DNA of 64,000 nucleotides from Actinospica robiniae DSM 44927 (GCF_000504285.1 NZ_KI632511.1:62001-126000); one strand, 5' to 3'. Positions 18,523-27,550 are shown, counted from the stretch's first letter. Translations and numbers: made by a program. Notes: generated by a model not told the origin, from the sequence alone.

Positions 18523-20142
18523 TCAGTGTCCTGCGGTTCCGGTGCTCCACAGGACGGTTCCGGCCGAGTTGTATATGACGGTGTTGCCATCGTTCTGCAC
18601 GGAGAGGTAGGCGCCGTTGTCGCCGGCGGTGTTGCTGGCCCACAGCGGGCTGCCGGAGGCGTTGTAGATGACGAAGTTGCCGTCGCCCTGCATGATCGCC
18701 TTGGCGCTGGCCTGGCCGGCGGTGCCCGAGGCCCACAGCGCGGTGCTGCCCTGGTAGAGCACGAGGTTGCCGTCGCCGCCGAGGATCAGTTGGAACCGGC
18801 CGTCGCACGAGGTGATGGACTGGTTCACGGTGATCTGCTGGTTGCCGGTCATCTGGCCGCACCCGGGGGTGGCGCCACCGGTGGAGGAGCCGGGGTTGGG
18901 CACGGTGGGCCGGGTGGCGGTGAGCGCGATCTGGCCCTTGAGCATCCGGCCGCCGTCGTTCGTCAGGCGCATGTAGTAGTCGGCGGAGCAGGCGGTGCCG
19001 TCCTCATCCAGGGAGAGCAGGCCGGAGCCGGCGGGCACGGCGGCTTGGGTGGCGGCGGTGTGCAGGATCTGGTTGCCCTCGCCGTACTCGTCGAACATCG
19101 AGATGTAAATACCCTGAGCGCCGACGCGCACCATGTTGTAGAACTGGCCCCACATGAAGTCGCCGTGCGCGCGCTGGCGGGCGGAGAGGTCCCCGGGCAG
19201 AACACACGGCTGGTAGTCGATCCCGTTGCCGTTGCAGGAGGACTGGTCGCCGACGTTGACGTTGTTGTAGAAGTTGTTCGAATCCGCGACCGTCCCGATC
19301 CGCCCGACCATCCACGGCGAGATCATGTTGAAGGCGTTGTACACGCTGGAGTACCCGGCCCGCGAGTCGCTCACGCCGGTGCGCCAGTACGTGGGGACGC
19401 CGCCCATCACGTAGCAGCCCTGGCTCTTGAACCAGTCGATCACGGACAGGCAATCGGAGGCGGACCAGGGGTGGTTGGAGTCGTTGAAGCCGAAGCCCCA
19501 GATACCGACGACGGGCTTGCCGTTCTGGTGCGCGTAGGCGGATGACGACGTGTACTGCTTCATGTTGGCCGTCCAGTCGGCCGGCATCTCGGTGGCCATG
19601 TTCGTCCACCCGCTCGCGTCGTACATGATGTAGAACTTCCGGCCGTTGGCCTGCGCGGCGGTGTTCACCCTGGCCGTCACCGCGTTGCGGGTCGGTCCTT
19701 CGGAGCCGTTCGGGTCGAACCGCTGCAGCGCCGCGGTGTCACACCCGTTCGCCGCCATCAGCGCGAAATGCTCGTTGACCGTGGACTGGTCGTAGGAGGA
19801 GAACAGCGTGGCCTGGGATCCGTTGCCGAGATTCGCGTACCCGGTCTCATAACCCTTGCTGTAGACCGTCATGTCCGGCCAGGCTTTGATGTTGTTGTTG
19901 CTCGGGGACGGAGCCTGCCCCCAGTTGTCGCTCCAGTGCCACCAGCCGTTGATCGGCGCCCCGTCGCCGATGCACGCGAACCAGCCCTGATAGCCGACGG
20001 TGATCTTGCCGACCACGTCGCCGGCGGGCGAGGCGGCGCTGGCCGGGCTGGTCAGGGCGGAGATGAGCTCGGTTGCGCCCACGGCCGCGACCGTGGTGCC
20101 GGCGAGCGCGGTGGACAGAAGCCTGCGTCGAGAGATCGTCAT
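18523..20142 (-). CDS. Secreted GH71/GH99-like protein with bulb-type lectin repeats
   Basis: A 539-aa exported protein. Seen: twin-arginine signal (TISRRRLLSTALAGTT, cut near ASAASPAG); a barrel beginning KITVGYQGWFACIGDG with WHWSDNWG, AALQRFDPN, KFYIMYDASGW and ISMFDEYGEGNQI, in the style of GH71/GH99-like proteins often annotated as xylosidase/arabinosidase; a short Pro/Gly linker near 418-428; and a C-terminal mannose-binding bulb-lectin domain with three QxDxN-like repeats (LGGDGNLVLY, MQGDGNFVIY, VQNDGNTVIY). It probably acts on a mannan or alpha-glucan cell-wall polysaccharide (inference). GAGGAA precedes the ATG by 6 bases. Confidence 0.87.
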   Translation of the reverse strand: MTISRRRLLSTALAGTTVAAVGATELISALTSPASAASPAGDVVGKITVGYQGWFACIGDGAPINGWWHWSDNWGQAPSPSNNNIKAWPDMTVYSKGYETGYANLGNGSQATLFSSYDQSTVNEHFALMAANGCDTAALQRFDPNGSEGPTRNAVTARVNTAAQANGRKFYIMYDASGWTNMATEMPADWTANMKQYTSSSAYAHQNGKPVVGIWGFGFNDSNHPWSASDCLSVIDWFKSQGCYVMGGVPTYWRTGVSDSRAGYSSVYNAFNMISPWMVGRIGTVADSNNFYNNVNVGDQSSCNGNGIDYQPCVLPGDLSARQRAHGDFMWGQFYNMVRVGAQGIYISMFDEYGEGNQILHTAATQAAVPAGSGLLSLDEDGTACSADYYMRLTNDGGRMLKGQIALTATRPTVPNPGSSTGGATPGCGQMTGNQQITVNQSITSCDGRFQLILGGDGNLVLYQGSTALWASGTAGQASAKAIMQGDGNFVIYNASGSPLWASNTAGDNGAYLSVQNDGNTVIYNSAGTVLWSTGTAGH

Positions 20143-20518
20143 GGTAGTTCCTCAAACGCGCGAAGCGTGTGTGTGGGTGAGTGAGGGTTCTGCAGGCGGA
20201 TGAACATGTGGGGTGTCCGCGTCGCCAACGTAGCAGCGCTATTCAGCTGGATACAGTCAAAACTTCACCAAGACAACCGTTTCCCAAAGGAGCCCGAGGA
20301 TATGGCTCTAAACAGGTCAGTTCCGGAACCTGCCAGCCGCTTTCGGCCGGATCGAGTTCGCGGCGGGAGTGGGTAATTCAGTTCGCCAGAGTTCAGAATT
20401 GGTGGAGCGTGTCGGGAGCCGCACCGCGTCCAGGGCCGCGGTCGCGCTGATCAGGGCGAGGGTGAGCGGGTGGGACAGGATACTTCGCTTCACTGCGACT
20501 CCTGAGTTGGTAAAGCTT
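20143..20518 (-). other. Intergenic region, GH71/GH99-like promoter
   Basis: 376 bp between the GH31 stop and the GH71/GH99-like start, both on the minus strand. No gene I can support, no TCGAGCA or GAATCGATTC copy seen; a short GTGTGTGTGGGTGAGTGAGGG stretch lies just before the start codon region (20165-20184). Confidence 0.4.
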
Positions 20519-22522
20519 TCACGGGTACAGCGGGGTGTCGGCGCCGTCGCGCACGAACAGCGGGATCGACTCCAGCGGCGCGTCCACCGTGATGTAGCCG
20601 CCGCCGGCGTGTCGGTTGCCAGAGCCGGTGTGCGTCCATTCCGCTCCGGCCGGCAGGTACACGCGGCGCTGCCGGGCGCCGAACTCGGTGACCGGGGCGA
20701 CCAGGATGTCCGGACCGAACAGGTACTGGTCCTCGACCTTCCAAGCCTCCGGATCGTCGGGGAACGCGAGCAGCAGCGGGCGCATCAGCGGGATGCCGGT
20801 GCGTTCGCCCTCACGCAGGTGGGAGTGGATGTAGGGGCGCAGCCGCTCGCGCAGGTGCAGGAGGGGGGTGATCGCCGCGTACGCCGTCTCGCCGAAGGAC
20901 CACACTTCGTTCGGCCCGCCGCTCTCCCCCACCGGGCCGTGGCTGCCGCGCGGCTCGCGGTGGCCGTGCAGGCGCATGATCGGGCAGAAGGCGCCGAACT
21001 GGAACCAGCGCACGATCAGTTCCCTGAATTCAGGGTCCTCAGGGTCGCCGCCGTGGAAGCCGCCGATGTCGGTGTTCCACCAGGGAATTCCGCTCAGCGC
21101 CACGTTGAGTCCGGCACGGATCGAGTCGGCGAGCGAGGGGAACGTCGCGGGGATGTCGCCGGACCACAGGGCCGCGCCGTAGCGCTGGGAGCCGGCCCAC
21201 GCCGAGCGGATCAGCGAGAGCACCGCGTCTTGGCCGGCGCGGCGCTGGTGCTCGTAGACGCCGCGAGCATGCTCGCGCGGGTAGAGGTTCGCCACTTCGT
21301 GGCCGGTGCCGGCGGCGAAGTTGAGGTGCTGCGGGCCGGGGCGCACCTCGGGTTCGCACGCGTCGAGCCAGAGTGCGCGGATGCCGAGTCTGGCGTATCC
21401 GGCCTCGACCTTCTCCCAGAGGAAGTCGCGGGCGCGCGGATCGGTGGCGTCGTAGAACGCGACGCCGATCTCGGCGGGCGTCGTTCCGTCGGGCCAGTTT
21501 CCGATCGCGGCGGTGCCGCTGGCGGTCTCCGCGAGCATCCCGGCGTCGCGCATCGGTATGTAGTTCTCTGACAGGGGGCTGACTGACGGCCAGACGGAGA
21601 CCGCCGGCTCCACGCCGAGCGCGCGCAGTTCCTCAACCATGGCCTGCGGATCCGGCCAGGCCTCGGCGTCGAAGTCCCAGTCGCCGAGGTGGCGCCAGTG
21701 GAGGTAGTCGATGACGAGCACGGCAAGCGGCAGGCCCCGACGCGCGTATTCGCGAGCGATCTCAAGGAATTCGGCTTGGTCGCGGTAGCGCAGCTTGCTC
21801 TGCCAGAACCCTGAGGCCCACTCGGGCATCGCCGAGGGAAAGCCGGTGGCCCCCGCGTACGCGGTCATGATCGCGGCGGGCGTCTCACCGACGGTGAGCC
21901 AGTAGTCGATCTGCCGGGCCTTGTCCGCGACCCAGCGGGTGCCGTTGCCGGCGAACTCGACCCGGCCGACCGCCGGGTTGTTCCAGAGCATGCCGTAGCC
22001 GCGGCTGGACAGGACGAAGGGGATGGAGACCTCGCCGTTGCGCTGGGCGAGCTCGATGACCATGCCCTTCTGGTCGAGTCGGCCGTGCCCGTGTTGTCCG
22101 AGCCCGTATATGCGCTCGTCCGGGTAGGCGGCGAAGCGCTGCTCGACCCGATGCAACCCGCCCTCGCCGGCCTCGAAATGGCGCGAACCGGGATACCAGA
22201 AGTGGGCGGGCGCCTCGCCGACGACGACCTCGCCGGTGACGTCGTCGAAGAACGAGACCAGCCCGTTCGCCCCGGCGATCTCGACCCGGACGCGGCCGTT
22301 GACGAGCGTGGCGCGGCCACCGTCGGCGTCGATCTCGATCCGGCTCGCGCCGGGCTCGGGGGCAGGTGGGCAGGCCTCGAGCGCGCCGGGCAGCTCCGGC
22401 TGGATCCGGTAGAGGCCCGCGCGCACCCGGACGCTGTCCGCGCCCCACGGCTGGACGGTCAAGATGTGCTGGCCGTTGCGCCAGGTCAGGGTGTCGTCGG
22501 CGACGAAGAACGGGGTTAGCAC
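20519..22522 (-). CDS. GH31 family glycosidase (alpha-xylosidase/alpha-glucosidase)
   Basis: A 667-aa cytoplasmic retaining alpha-glycosidase. Seen: N-terminal beta-sandwich (to about 225), barrel with SGFWQSKLRYRDQAEF, the nucleophile Asp387 in LWLDACEPEV, acid/base Asp456 in LWSGDIPAT, GIPWWNTDIGGF and RWFQFGAFCPIMRLHGHR, then a C-terminal beta domain (YLFGPDILVAPV, VYLPAGAEW). The YRDQAEF and LDACEPE patterns lean toward the YicI/alpha-xylosidase branch. No signal peptide, so it cleaves imported oligosaccharides. Start: GTG with AGGAGA 8-9 bases upstream. A short lipoprotein-like reading frame overlaps its first codons, and a LacI regulator with matching operators lies upstream. Confidence 0.95.
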   Translation of the reverse strand: MLTPFFVADDTLTWRNGQHILTVQPWGADSVRVRAGLYRIQPELPGALEACPPAPEPGASRIEIDADGGRATLVNGRVRVEIAGANGLVSFFDDVTGEVVVGEAPAHFWYPGSRHFEAGEGGLHRVEQRFAAYPDERIYGLGQHGHGRLDQKGMVIELAQRNGEVSIPFVLSSRGYGMLWNNPAVGRVEFAGNGTRWVADKARQIDYWLTVGETPAAIMTAYAGATGFPSAMPEWASGFWQSKLRYRDQAEFLEIAREYARRGLPLAVLVIDYLHWRHLGDWDFDAEAWPDPQAMVEELRALGVEPAVSVWPSVSPLSENYIPMRDAGMLAETASGTAAIGNWPDGTTPAEIGVAFYDATDPRARDFLWEKVEAGYARLGIRALWLDACEPEVRPGPQHLNFAAGTGHEVANLYPREHARGVYEHQRRAGQDAVLSLIRSAWAGSQRYGAALWSGDIPATFPSLADSIRAGLNVALSGIPWWNTDIGGFHGGDPEDPEFRELIVRWFQFGAFCPIMRLHGHREPRGSHGPVGESGGPNEVWSFGETAYAAITPLLHLRERLRPYIHSHLREGERTGIPLMRPLLLAFPDDPEAWKVEDQYLFGPDILVAPVTEFGARQRRVYLPAGAEWTHTGSGNRHAGGGYITVDAPLESIPLFVRDGADTPLYP

Positions 22523-22674
22523 GAGACTCTCCTGTGTTCCGGGAGTAGAGGTGGGGTTTCAGTCCTCGGTGGCGGCGCTGCCGATGGCGAGGACGAGCAG
22601 GCGGACAGCACGGTCAACGCGACCGATGCGGCGGAGACGACCGCCCAGGTGCGGCGGCTGGACGACTCTGTCAT
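22516..22674 (-). pseudogene. Lipoprotein signal-peptide stub, probable remnant of a substrate-binding protein
   Basis: A 52-codon frame starting at ATG 22674 reads MTESSSRRTWAVVSAASVAL then TVLSAC and a Ser/Pro/Ala tether: a textbook lipoprotein leader with lipobox LSAC (Cys near 26). It then runs into an unrelated tail and stops inside the first codons of the GH31 gene. LacI-binding protein-permeases-GH31 is a standard operon order, so this looks like the surviving 5' end of a deleted binding-protein gene (inference). It could still be expressed as a leader that couples translation to the GH31 gene. Confidence 0.5.
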
Positions 22675-22684
22675 GGCCTTCACC

Positions 22685-22702
22685 TTTCGAATCGATTCGA
22701 AA
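22685..22702. promoter_or_regulatory. LacI-type operator of the GH31 operon
   Basis: TTTCGAATCGATTCGAAA is an 18-bp perfect palindrome 11 bases before the lipoprotein-stub start. Variants with the same right half (ACTGATTCGAC) sit upstream of the LacI gene, which links the two promoters. Confidence 0.8.
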
Positions 22703-22762
22703 CTGCACTAGAGAGGCTGCCGCCCCCGGGTGGGCCGAAGAGCAGACAGCGGCGAAGGGAAG

Positions 22763-23788
22763 TCAGGAGCGCTCGGACCGGCTCGGCGCCGATCCGGTGG
22801 TGTCGCGGATCTTGAGCGTCGGCGGCAGGATCGTCACCGAGGCGACCGGTTCGGCGTTGACCTGCCCGGCCAGCAGCCGGACGGCGGTCCGGGCCAGTTC
22901 CTCCACCGGCAGCGACGCCGAGGTGGCGGGCAGGTGCAGCCGCTCGGCCTCGTCGTCCGGGCAGACCGCGACCACCGAGACGTCGTGCGGCACCCGCAGC
23001 CCGAGGCCGGCCAGCCGGTCGAGCACCAGCGGCAGGGCCCGCTCGTTGTACACGATCAAGCCGGTCAGATCGTGCACCTTGGCGAACAGCTGGTCCACGG
23101 CCCGCACCACGTCGCCAGGCTGGCCGTCGCAGGCCGTCCAGGCGGTGCGAGCCCGTGCGGCCCGCAGGGTCGAGAGCGCGCCGTCCCGGGCGTGCACCGC
23201 GTACGCGACGCCGCGGCGGAAGGTGGCGGAGGACTGCCCGATGTAGCCGACGCCGCGGTGCCCGAGCTCGAGCAGGTGCTCGGCGCACAGCCGGCCGGCC
23301 AACCCGGTGTCGAAGTCCACATAGGGCAGCCGGGCGCTGTCGTCAGGTGTCCCGACCAGCACGGCCGAGCACTTGAGCGAGCCGAGCAGCGCCACCCGCG
23401 GGTCTTTGCGCTGGACCTCCATCAGCATCACGCCGTCGACCTGCGAGCCGACCACCGAGTCCCGGATCGCGGCCTCGCCGTCGTCGTCGGTCAGCATCAG
23501 CATCTTGAAACCGAGGTCCTGTGCCGCGGTCAGCGCCGCCCACACGTAGGGCATCTGCACCTGGTTCTGCGGGCCGTGCACCATCGGCAACGCCATGGCG
23601 ATCACGCCGTTGCGCCCGCTGCGGATCGAGCGTGCCCCGGCGTGCGGTCGGTACTGCAGCTCCTCGATCGCCCGCTCCACTCGGCGCCGGGTGTCCGGCG
23701 AGATCGAGCGGGCGCCGGAGAGCACGTACGACACGGTGCTGCGAGAGACCCCCGCCAGCTTCGCCACGTCAGCGATCGTGACCGCCAT
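22763..23788 (-). CDS. LacI family transcriptional regulator of the GH31 locus
   Basis: A 341-aa repressor: helix-turn-helix MAVTIADVAKLAGVSRSTVSY at the N-terminus (first residues given), hinge LQYRPHAGARSIRSG, sensor domain with GVIAMALPM, VDGVMLMEVQRKD, SAVLVGTPDD, GYIGQSSATFRRG and LTGLIVYNERALPLVLD. Start: ATG at 23788 with GGGAGCC about 4-10 bases upstream, right at the helix-turn-helix. Encoded directly before the GH31 gene on the same strand; it most likely represses the GH31 operon through 22685-22702 and itself through 23813-23827 and 23924-23937. Confidence 0.94.
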   Translation of the reverse strand: MAVTIADVAKLAGVSRSTVSYVLSGARSISPDTRRRVERAIEELQYRPHAGARSIRSGRNGVIAMALPMVHGPQNQVQMPYVWAALTAAQDLGFKMLMLTDDDGEAAIRDSVVGSQVDGVMLMEVQRKDPRVALLGSLKCSAVLVGTPDDSARLPYVDFDTGLAGRLCAEHLLELGHRGVGYIGQSSATFRRGVAYAVHARDGALSTLRAARARTAWTACDGQPGDVVRAVDQLFAKVHDLTGLIVYNERALPLVLDRLAGLGLRVPHDVSVVAVCPDDEAERLHLPATSASLPVEELARTAVRLLAGQVNAEPVASVTILPPTLKIRDTTGSAPSRSERS

Positions 23789-23812
23789 CCGAGGCTCCCT
23801 TCCGCATCGTTG

Positions 23813-23937
23813 TTGAACTGATTCGACGGGCAGGGACGGTAGCATCCGCCTCCACAGCCCCGCAAGAGGCGTATTCACCCAGTTGGCAGGCGCGAATCGC
23901 GCGTGGATCCCCTCAGCAGGACCGGAACTGATTCGAC
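23813..23937. promoter_or_regulatory. Two LacI operators before the regulator gene
   Basis: TTGAACTGATTCGAC (23813-23827) lies 25 bp and GGAACTGATTCGAC (23924-23937) about 136 bp upstream of the LacI start. Both share GAACTGATTCGAC and resemble the GH31 operator at 22685. Two spaced sites could allow looping (inference). Confidence 0.65.
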
Positions 23938-23982
23938 AAGCGCGTGAGCAGCGCGCATCTGGCGCTGCCCGTCTCCGGTGGA

Positions 23983-25458
23983 TCAGGCTTCTGGGTTCGC
24001 CCACTCCGCGACCTGGCCCATGCGGTGCATCAGCGATTGGTGCGAGGCCTCGGCCGCTGCTCGAATCTCGGCCGCCTGCGCGCGATAGTCGAGCAGGCGC
24101 TCGCCGGCCGAGCGGATCAGGGTGCTGTGCTCGGCCTTGCGGTCGACGGCGCGGCGGAGCTGGTCGGCGGCGTACTTGCGGTTGCCGCGGGCACCGGCCT
24201 CAGCAGCCCGGCGCTCGATTTCCGCGCAGATCCGGTCGATCTCCGCGTCCGGGGAACGGTCGTAGGCCAGCGTGAGCGTGTCGTCTTCCAGGCTGACCGT
24301 CATCTCCGCCGGCGGCTGCGGGCACGCGTCGGCGAGCAGGGACTCGGCGAGTTCCGCCACCGGTCGGCACAGAGCGGCGCGGGCGAGGTCGCGTCGTGCG
24401 GCGAGCTCGGGGTCTGCGGCCAGCAGGTCGGCGACCACCACTTCCGGTCCGTAGCCGGCCGGGTCGTCCCACCGCGGCGCGGCAGGCGGGGCGATCTTGG
24501 TGCGGGTGAGGATCTCGAGCTCCGCGGCTCTGCGCAGGAGCGGACCCTCCTCCGGGCTGCCCTCGTCGATCAGCATGTTGATGACCGGCTCGCACGCGGC
24601 GACGTCCGCCGCCGCGGCCGGGGCGTTCGGGTCGTCCGGCTCGGCACCGTACCAGCGTTCCAGCCGGACCAGGCTCGTGGCCGCCGCAGCGGCGGACTTG
24701 AGCGCCGCCTCGATCGCCGCCGATCGCGGTACGCGCGGGCCGAAAGTCGGCCGCGGGAAGGGCCCGAACTCGACCGGGCTCTGACCGCGTCGCGCCTCGA
24801 CGGCCGCGCGCAGGTCTGCCGCCGAGATGGACGCGACGAGCGCCTCCAGCCAGCTCGCCAGAGCCGTGCGTGCAGCAGGTCCGTAGTGCCCGTCGGCGAG
24901 GGCGCACCACAGGTGTCGCGCCGCCACGGTGACGACCCCGTCCGCCGACGGCGGGGGCAGAGCGGCGGCGAGGTATGGCCCGGCGAGCTGCGCGGCGCCG
25001 CCGAGCCGCAGCCCGAGAGCGAGGAAGAGCGCAGTACGCTCCGCATCGCGCTCGCAAGCCGCCGCAACCTGTGGCTCGGCGCCCGGATCGGCGCGCAGCA
25101 GCAGGGCCAATCCGGAAGCGGCGAGAGGAAGCCAGTACCCTGGCACGTCGCCCGAATCGCGCAGCAGTACGGAATCCTGGCTGGGAACCAGGCTTTTGAT
25201 GAAGGTGCGGGCTGCTGCTCTTGCGGCGGCTGCCGGAAGGAAGCGGGCGAGTTCAGTCCGGACATCGCCGAGCTCGACGAACGCCTCGAAAGCCCGCGTG
25301 AGGAACTCGACCTGCCGGGTCAGGTCGTCGATCCGCTGGTCCGCGTCCAGCACCGAACGGCGGATCCGCTCATCAGACCTCGCCGCGTCCTCGCCCGCCT
25401 CCTGCACGAGCCGACGAGCGTAACGAGGCTCGGATTCGAAGAAACCCTGCGATGACAA
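23983..25458 (-). CDS. Hypothetical helical protein
   Basis: I do not recognise this 491-aa protein. Seen: a charged helical N-terminus (YARRLVQEAGEDAARSDERI; DADQRIDDLTRQVEFLTRAF) with coiled-coil character at about residues 25-65, an Ala/Leu-rich all-helical middle with a few Trp and Cys, and a C-terminal coiled-coil-like part (residues about 400-480). No signal peptide, membrane segment or nucleotide-binding motif. Start: TTG at 25458 with GGGAGAGG about 7 bases upstream; it gives full-length coding character. Monocistronic. Confidence 0.65.
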   Translation of the reverse strand: MSSQGFFESEPRYARRLVQEAGEDAARSDERIRRSVLDADQRIDDLTRQVEFLTRAFEAFVELGDVRTELARFLPAAAARAAARTFIKSLVPSQDSVLLRDSGDVPGYWLPLAASGLALLLRADPGAEPQVAAACERDAERTALFLALGLRLGGAAQLAGPYLAAALPPPSADGVVTVAARHLWCALADGHYGPAARTALASWLEALVASISAADLRAAVEARRGQSPVEFGPFPRPTFGPRVPRSAAIEAALKSAAAAATSLVRLERWYGAEPDDPNAPAAAADVAACEPVINMLIDEGSPEEGPLLRRAAELEILTRTKIAPPAAPRWDDPAGYGPEVVVADLLAADPELAARRDLARAALCRPVAELAESLLADACPQPPAEMTVSLEDDTLTLAYDRSPDAEIDRICAEIERRAAEAGARGNRKYAADQLRRAVDRKAEHSTLIRSAGERLLDYRAQAAEIRAAAEASHQSLMHRMGQVAEWANPEA

Positions 25459-25552
25459 TGGCCTGCCTCTCCCCCGGGAGTCTGAGCTGGCTGTCAGTAT
25501 ACAGACGCGCCTAGCAGCAGCTCCCTGGGCCCCGGCTGCTGTGCAGGCCGGC

Positions 25553-26083
25553 CTACTGCGCCGGGAAAAGCTGCTTGGTGTAGTACACCAGTGTCCATGT
25601 CCACTCCGGGCGAGTCTCCCGGGCGGTTTCCCGGTAGCCGAGTGCGCGGTAGAACGCCATCGCTTCAGGCATGTTCGTCGCCGTGTCCAAAGACATCTCG
25701 CGAAAGCCGTGGTCTGCGGCGCGTGATTCGAGCCCTTCCATCAGCGCGCGACCGACGCCAGTCCGGCGCAGCGCGGGGTGGATCCGCACCCGCAGGACTT
25801 CGGCCTGCCCGCGGGAGTTAGGGCGGAATCCGCCCATGCCGACAGGGTGCCCGTGGTGTTCTGCGACGAGAAAGACCCCACCGGGTCCGATGAAATGGGC
25901 GGGGATGTCGGCCAAGTCCGCGAACTGACTCGGTGCTGCGCGCGCGGCAGGCAGCTCGATCGGCACGGTCGCGTCGGCGGTGTGTCCGACGTTCGGCAGG
26001 GTGCTGAGAGTCCAGAGCGCGGGAGCGTCGCCCGGACGATAATCTCTGATCGTTGCCACCTCGCCGAGGGTTGCATCGAACAT
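25553..26083 (-). CDS. GNAT family N-acetyltransferase
   Basis: A 176-aa acetyl-CoA-dependent acetyltransferase. Seen: ATIRDYRPGDAPALWTL at the start, VFLVAEHHGHPVGMGGF (beta4), the acetyl-CoA loop RRTGVGRALMEGLE (R/QxxGxG/A form) after VRIHPALR, and AMAFYRALGYRE near the end. Substrate unknown. ATG 26083 (MFDATLGEVATI) is preferred over ATG 26113, which adds ten residues. Confidence 0.87.
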   Translation of the reverse strand: MFDATLGEVATIRDYRPGDAPALWTLSTLPNVGHTADATVPIELPAARAAPSQFADLADIPAHFIGPGGVFLVAEHHGHPVGMGGFRPNSRGQAEVLRVRIHPALRRTGVGRALMEGLESRAADHGFREMSLDTATNMPEAMAFYRALGYRETARETRPEWTWTLVYYTKQLFPAQ

Positions 26084-26236
26084 GACCGTAGGCCACCCGT
26101 TTTCCCCGGGCATCCGTTACGGCCGTAGCGATCCGCCCTGTCTCGTCTGCCTGAATCCCGCACGCGTGAGCAGAATCGCGGGCACAATGGGCCCCGTTGG
26201 CACATCGGCAGTCCGATGCTGTGGGGTGGGGTTTTC

Positions 26237-26683
26237 ATGGATCCGAATCTGCTCGAAGCCGTCATGGGCCCGATCTGGGCCGCGCTCGGCGCGATCGGTC
26301 ACAAAGCGCTGACCGACGCGGAGGACGACGCGGCGAAGGGCATCGTCGGCCTCGGCCACAAGCTGCTCGCACGTCTGCGCCGGCGCGGCGGCTCGACCGA
26401 TCCCGCGCGGGCGCAGCTCGAGGCCGCGGCTGTCGACGTCGCCAACGCGCCGGACGACGAGGACTTCCGCGCGGCCCTGCGCGGCCAGGTCAAGAAGGCC
26501 CTGGCCGGCACGGACAGCGTGGACGACCCGTCGCTCGTCGAGGACCTGACGAAGCTGCTGGAGGCTGCGGGCGTGCAGGTCTCAGCCGAGGGCGCCGGGT
26601 CAGTGGCGGTCCACCACAACGAGGGCATCATCTCCACCGGCAAGCACGCGAAGAACTCGATCAATCGCTGGGGCAGGGCGTGA
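26237..26683 (+). CDS. Small hypothetical protein with a C-terminal beta-like repeat motif
   Basis: A 148-aa protein I cannot assign. Seen: an N-terminal amphipathic region (NLLEAVMGPIWAALGAIGHK), a basic segment LLARLRRRGGS, a helical Ala-rich middle, and a C-terminus SVAVHHNEGIISTGKHAKNS of the GxxSVAVxxNxGIIxTG type seen at the ends of some actinobacterial adaptor-like proteins (recalled, not checked). ATG at 26237 chosen. Its TGA overlaps the GTG of the next acetyltransferase gene, so they form an operon. Confidence 0.65.
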   Translation: MDPNLLEAVMGPIWAALGAIGHKALTDAEDDAAKGIVGLGHKLLARLRRRGGSTDPARAQLEAAAVDVANAPDDEDFRAALRGQVKKALAGTDSVDDPSLVEDLTKLLEAAGVQVSAEGAGSVAVHHNEGIISTGKHAKNSINRWGRA

Positions 26684-27249
26684 CCGAGACGGAGATCTCC
26701 TTCGCGGACAAAGCGACCCTCGTCGGCAACCTTGTACTCCTGCGACCCGTCGGCGTCGCGGACGTGCCGGGACTGCTCGAGTTGCTGCGGGATCCGGAGA
26801 GCGCGCGCATGACCGGTACGCACATGGACTCCGAGCCCGACGCCCGGGCTGCCGAGGACTGGTACGCCACGCGCGCCGAGCACGACGACCGGCTCGACCT
26901 GGCCATCGTCGAGCGCGCAGGCGGCGCGTACGTGGGCGAAGTGGTGCTCAATGAACTCGACCCCGTCAACCGCTCGTGCGGCTTCCGCATCTGCCTAGTC
27001 GGCCCGCGCGCGTTCGGCCGCGGCTTCGGGTCGGAGGCGACGCGGCTCGCGCTGACGCACGCCTTCGAGACCGTCGGAGTCAACCGCGTCGAACTCGAGG
27101 TTTACGCGTTCAACCCGCGCGCCCGGCACGTCTACGAGCAGGCGGGCTTCGTCCACGAGGGCACGAAGCGCCAGGCGCTCCGGTGGGACGGTGAGTGGGT
27201 GGACGCGCACCTGATGGCGCTGCTCGCGAGCGACTGGAAAACGTTGTAA
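26680..27249 (+). CDS. RimJ/RimL-type GNAT acetyltransferase
   Basis: A 189-aa acetyltransferase of the protein/amino-acid-N-acetylating RimL-like group: LVLLRPVGVADVPGLLEL, GAYVGEVVLNELDPVNRSCG, RAFGRGFGSEATRLAL (acetyl-CoA loop), VNRVELEVYAFNPRARHVYE and QAGFVHEGTKRQA. Start: GTG at 26680 overlapping the previous stop (GTGA). Target unknown; the coupled partner gene hints at a shared role. Confidence 0.88.
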   Translation: MTETEISFADKATLVGNLVLLRPVGVADVPGLLELLRDPESARMTGTHMDSEPDARAAEDWYATRAEHDDRLDLAIVERAGGAYVGEVVLNELDPVNRSCGFRICLVGPRAFGRGFGSEATRLALTHAFETVGVNRVELEVYAFNPRARHVYEQAGFVHEGTKRQALRWDGEWVDAHLMALLASDWKTL

Positions 27250-27322
27250 GCCACTGGATGCCTCGCTAGGGTGGCCGGATGGCTGACGGGCTGACGGGCA
27301 GCGGGCGGAGTGATGGGTCCTC

Positions 27323-27550
27323 ATGACGGGGTTCGCCACGCGATCCACGCTGCCTGGCGTGGTGGGAGACGACACGGCCGTGACCATCCTGCCCGCAGCG
27401 GAGTTCGCCGAGCAACTGGCCGCGGCACAAGCCATGCTCGCATGGGCCGAGAAGCATCCCAACGCAGCCTGCGAATACCGCGAGGTCTGGGCAAAACACG
27501 TCCGCGGCATGCAGGCAGCTTCCGCACGCCGCACGGCGCGGGCCTCCTAA
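27323..27550 (+). CDS. Small hypothetical protein
   Basis: A possible 75-aa protein: MTGFATRSTLPGVVGDD, then an amphipathic helical part (FAEQLAAAQAMLAWAEKHP) and a basic tail. GGAGTGATGGG lies 8-18 bases before the ATG. No match I recognise; supported only by length, a plausible ribosome site and residue composition. Confidence 0.35.
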   Translation: MTGFATRSTLPGVVGDDTAVTILPAAEFAEQLAAAQAMLAWAEKHPNAACEYREVWAKHVRGMQAASARRTARAS

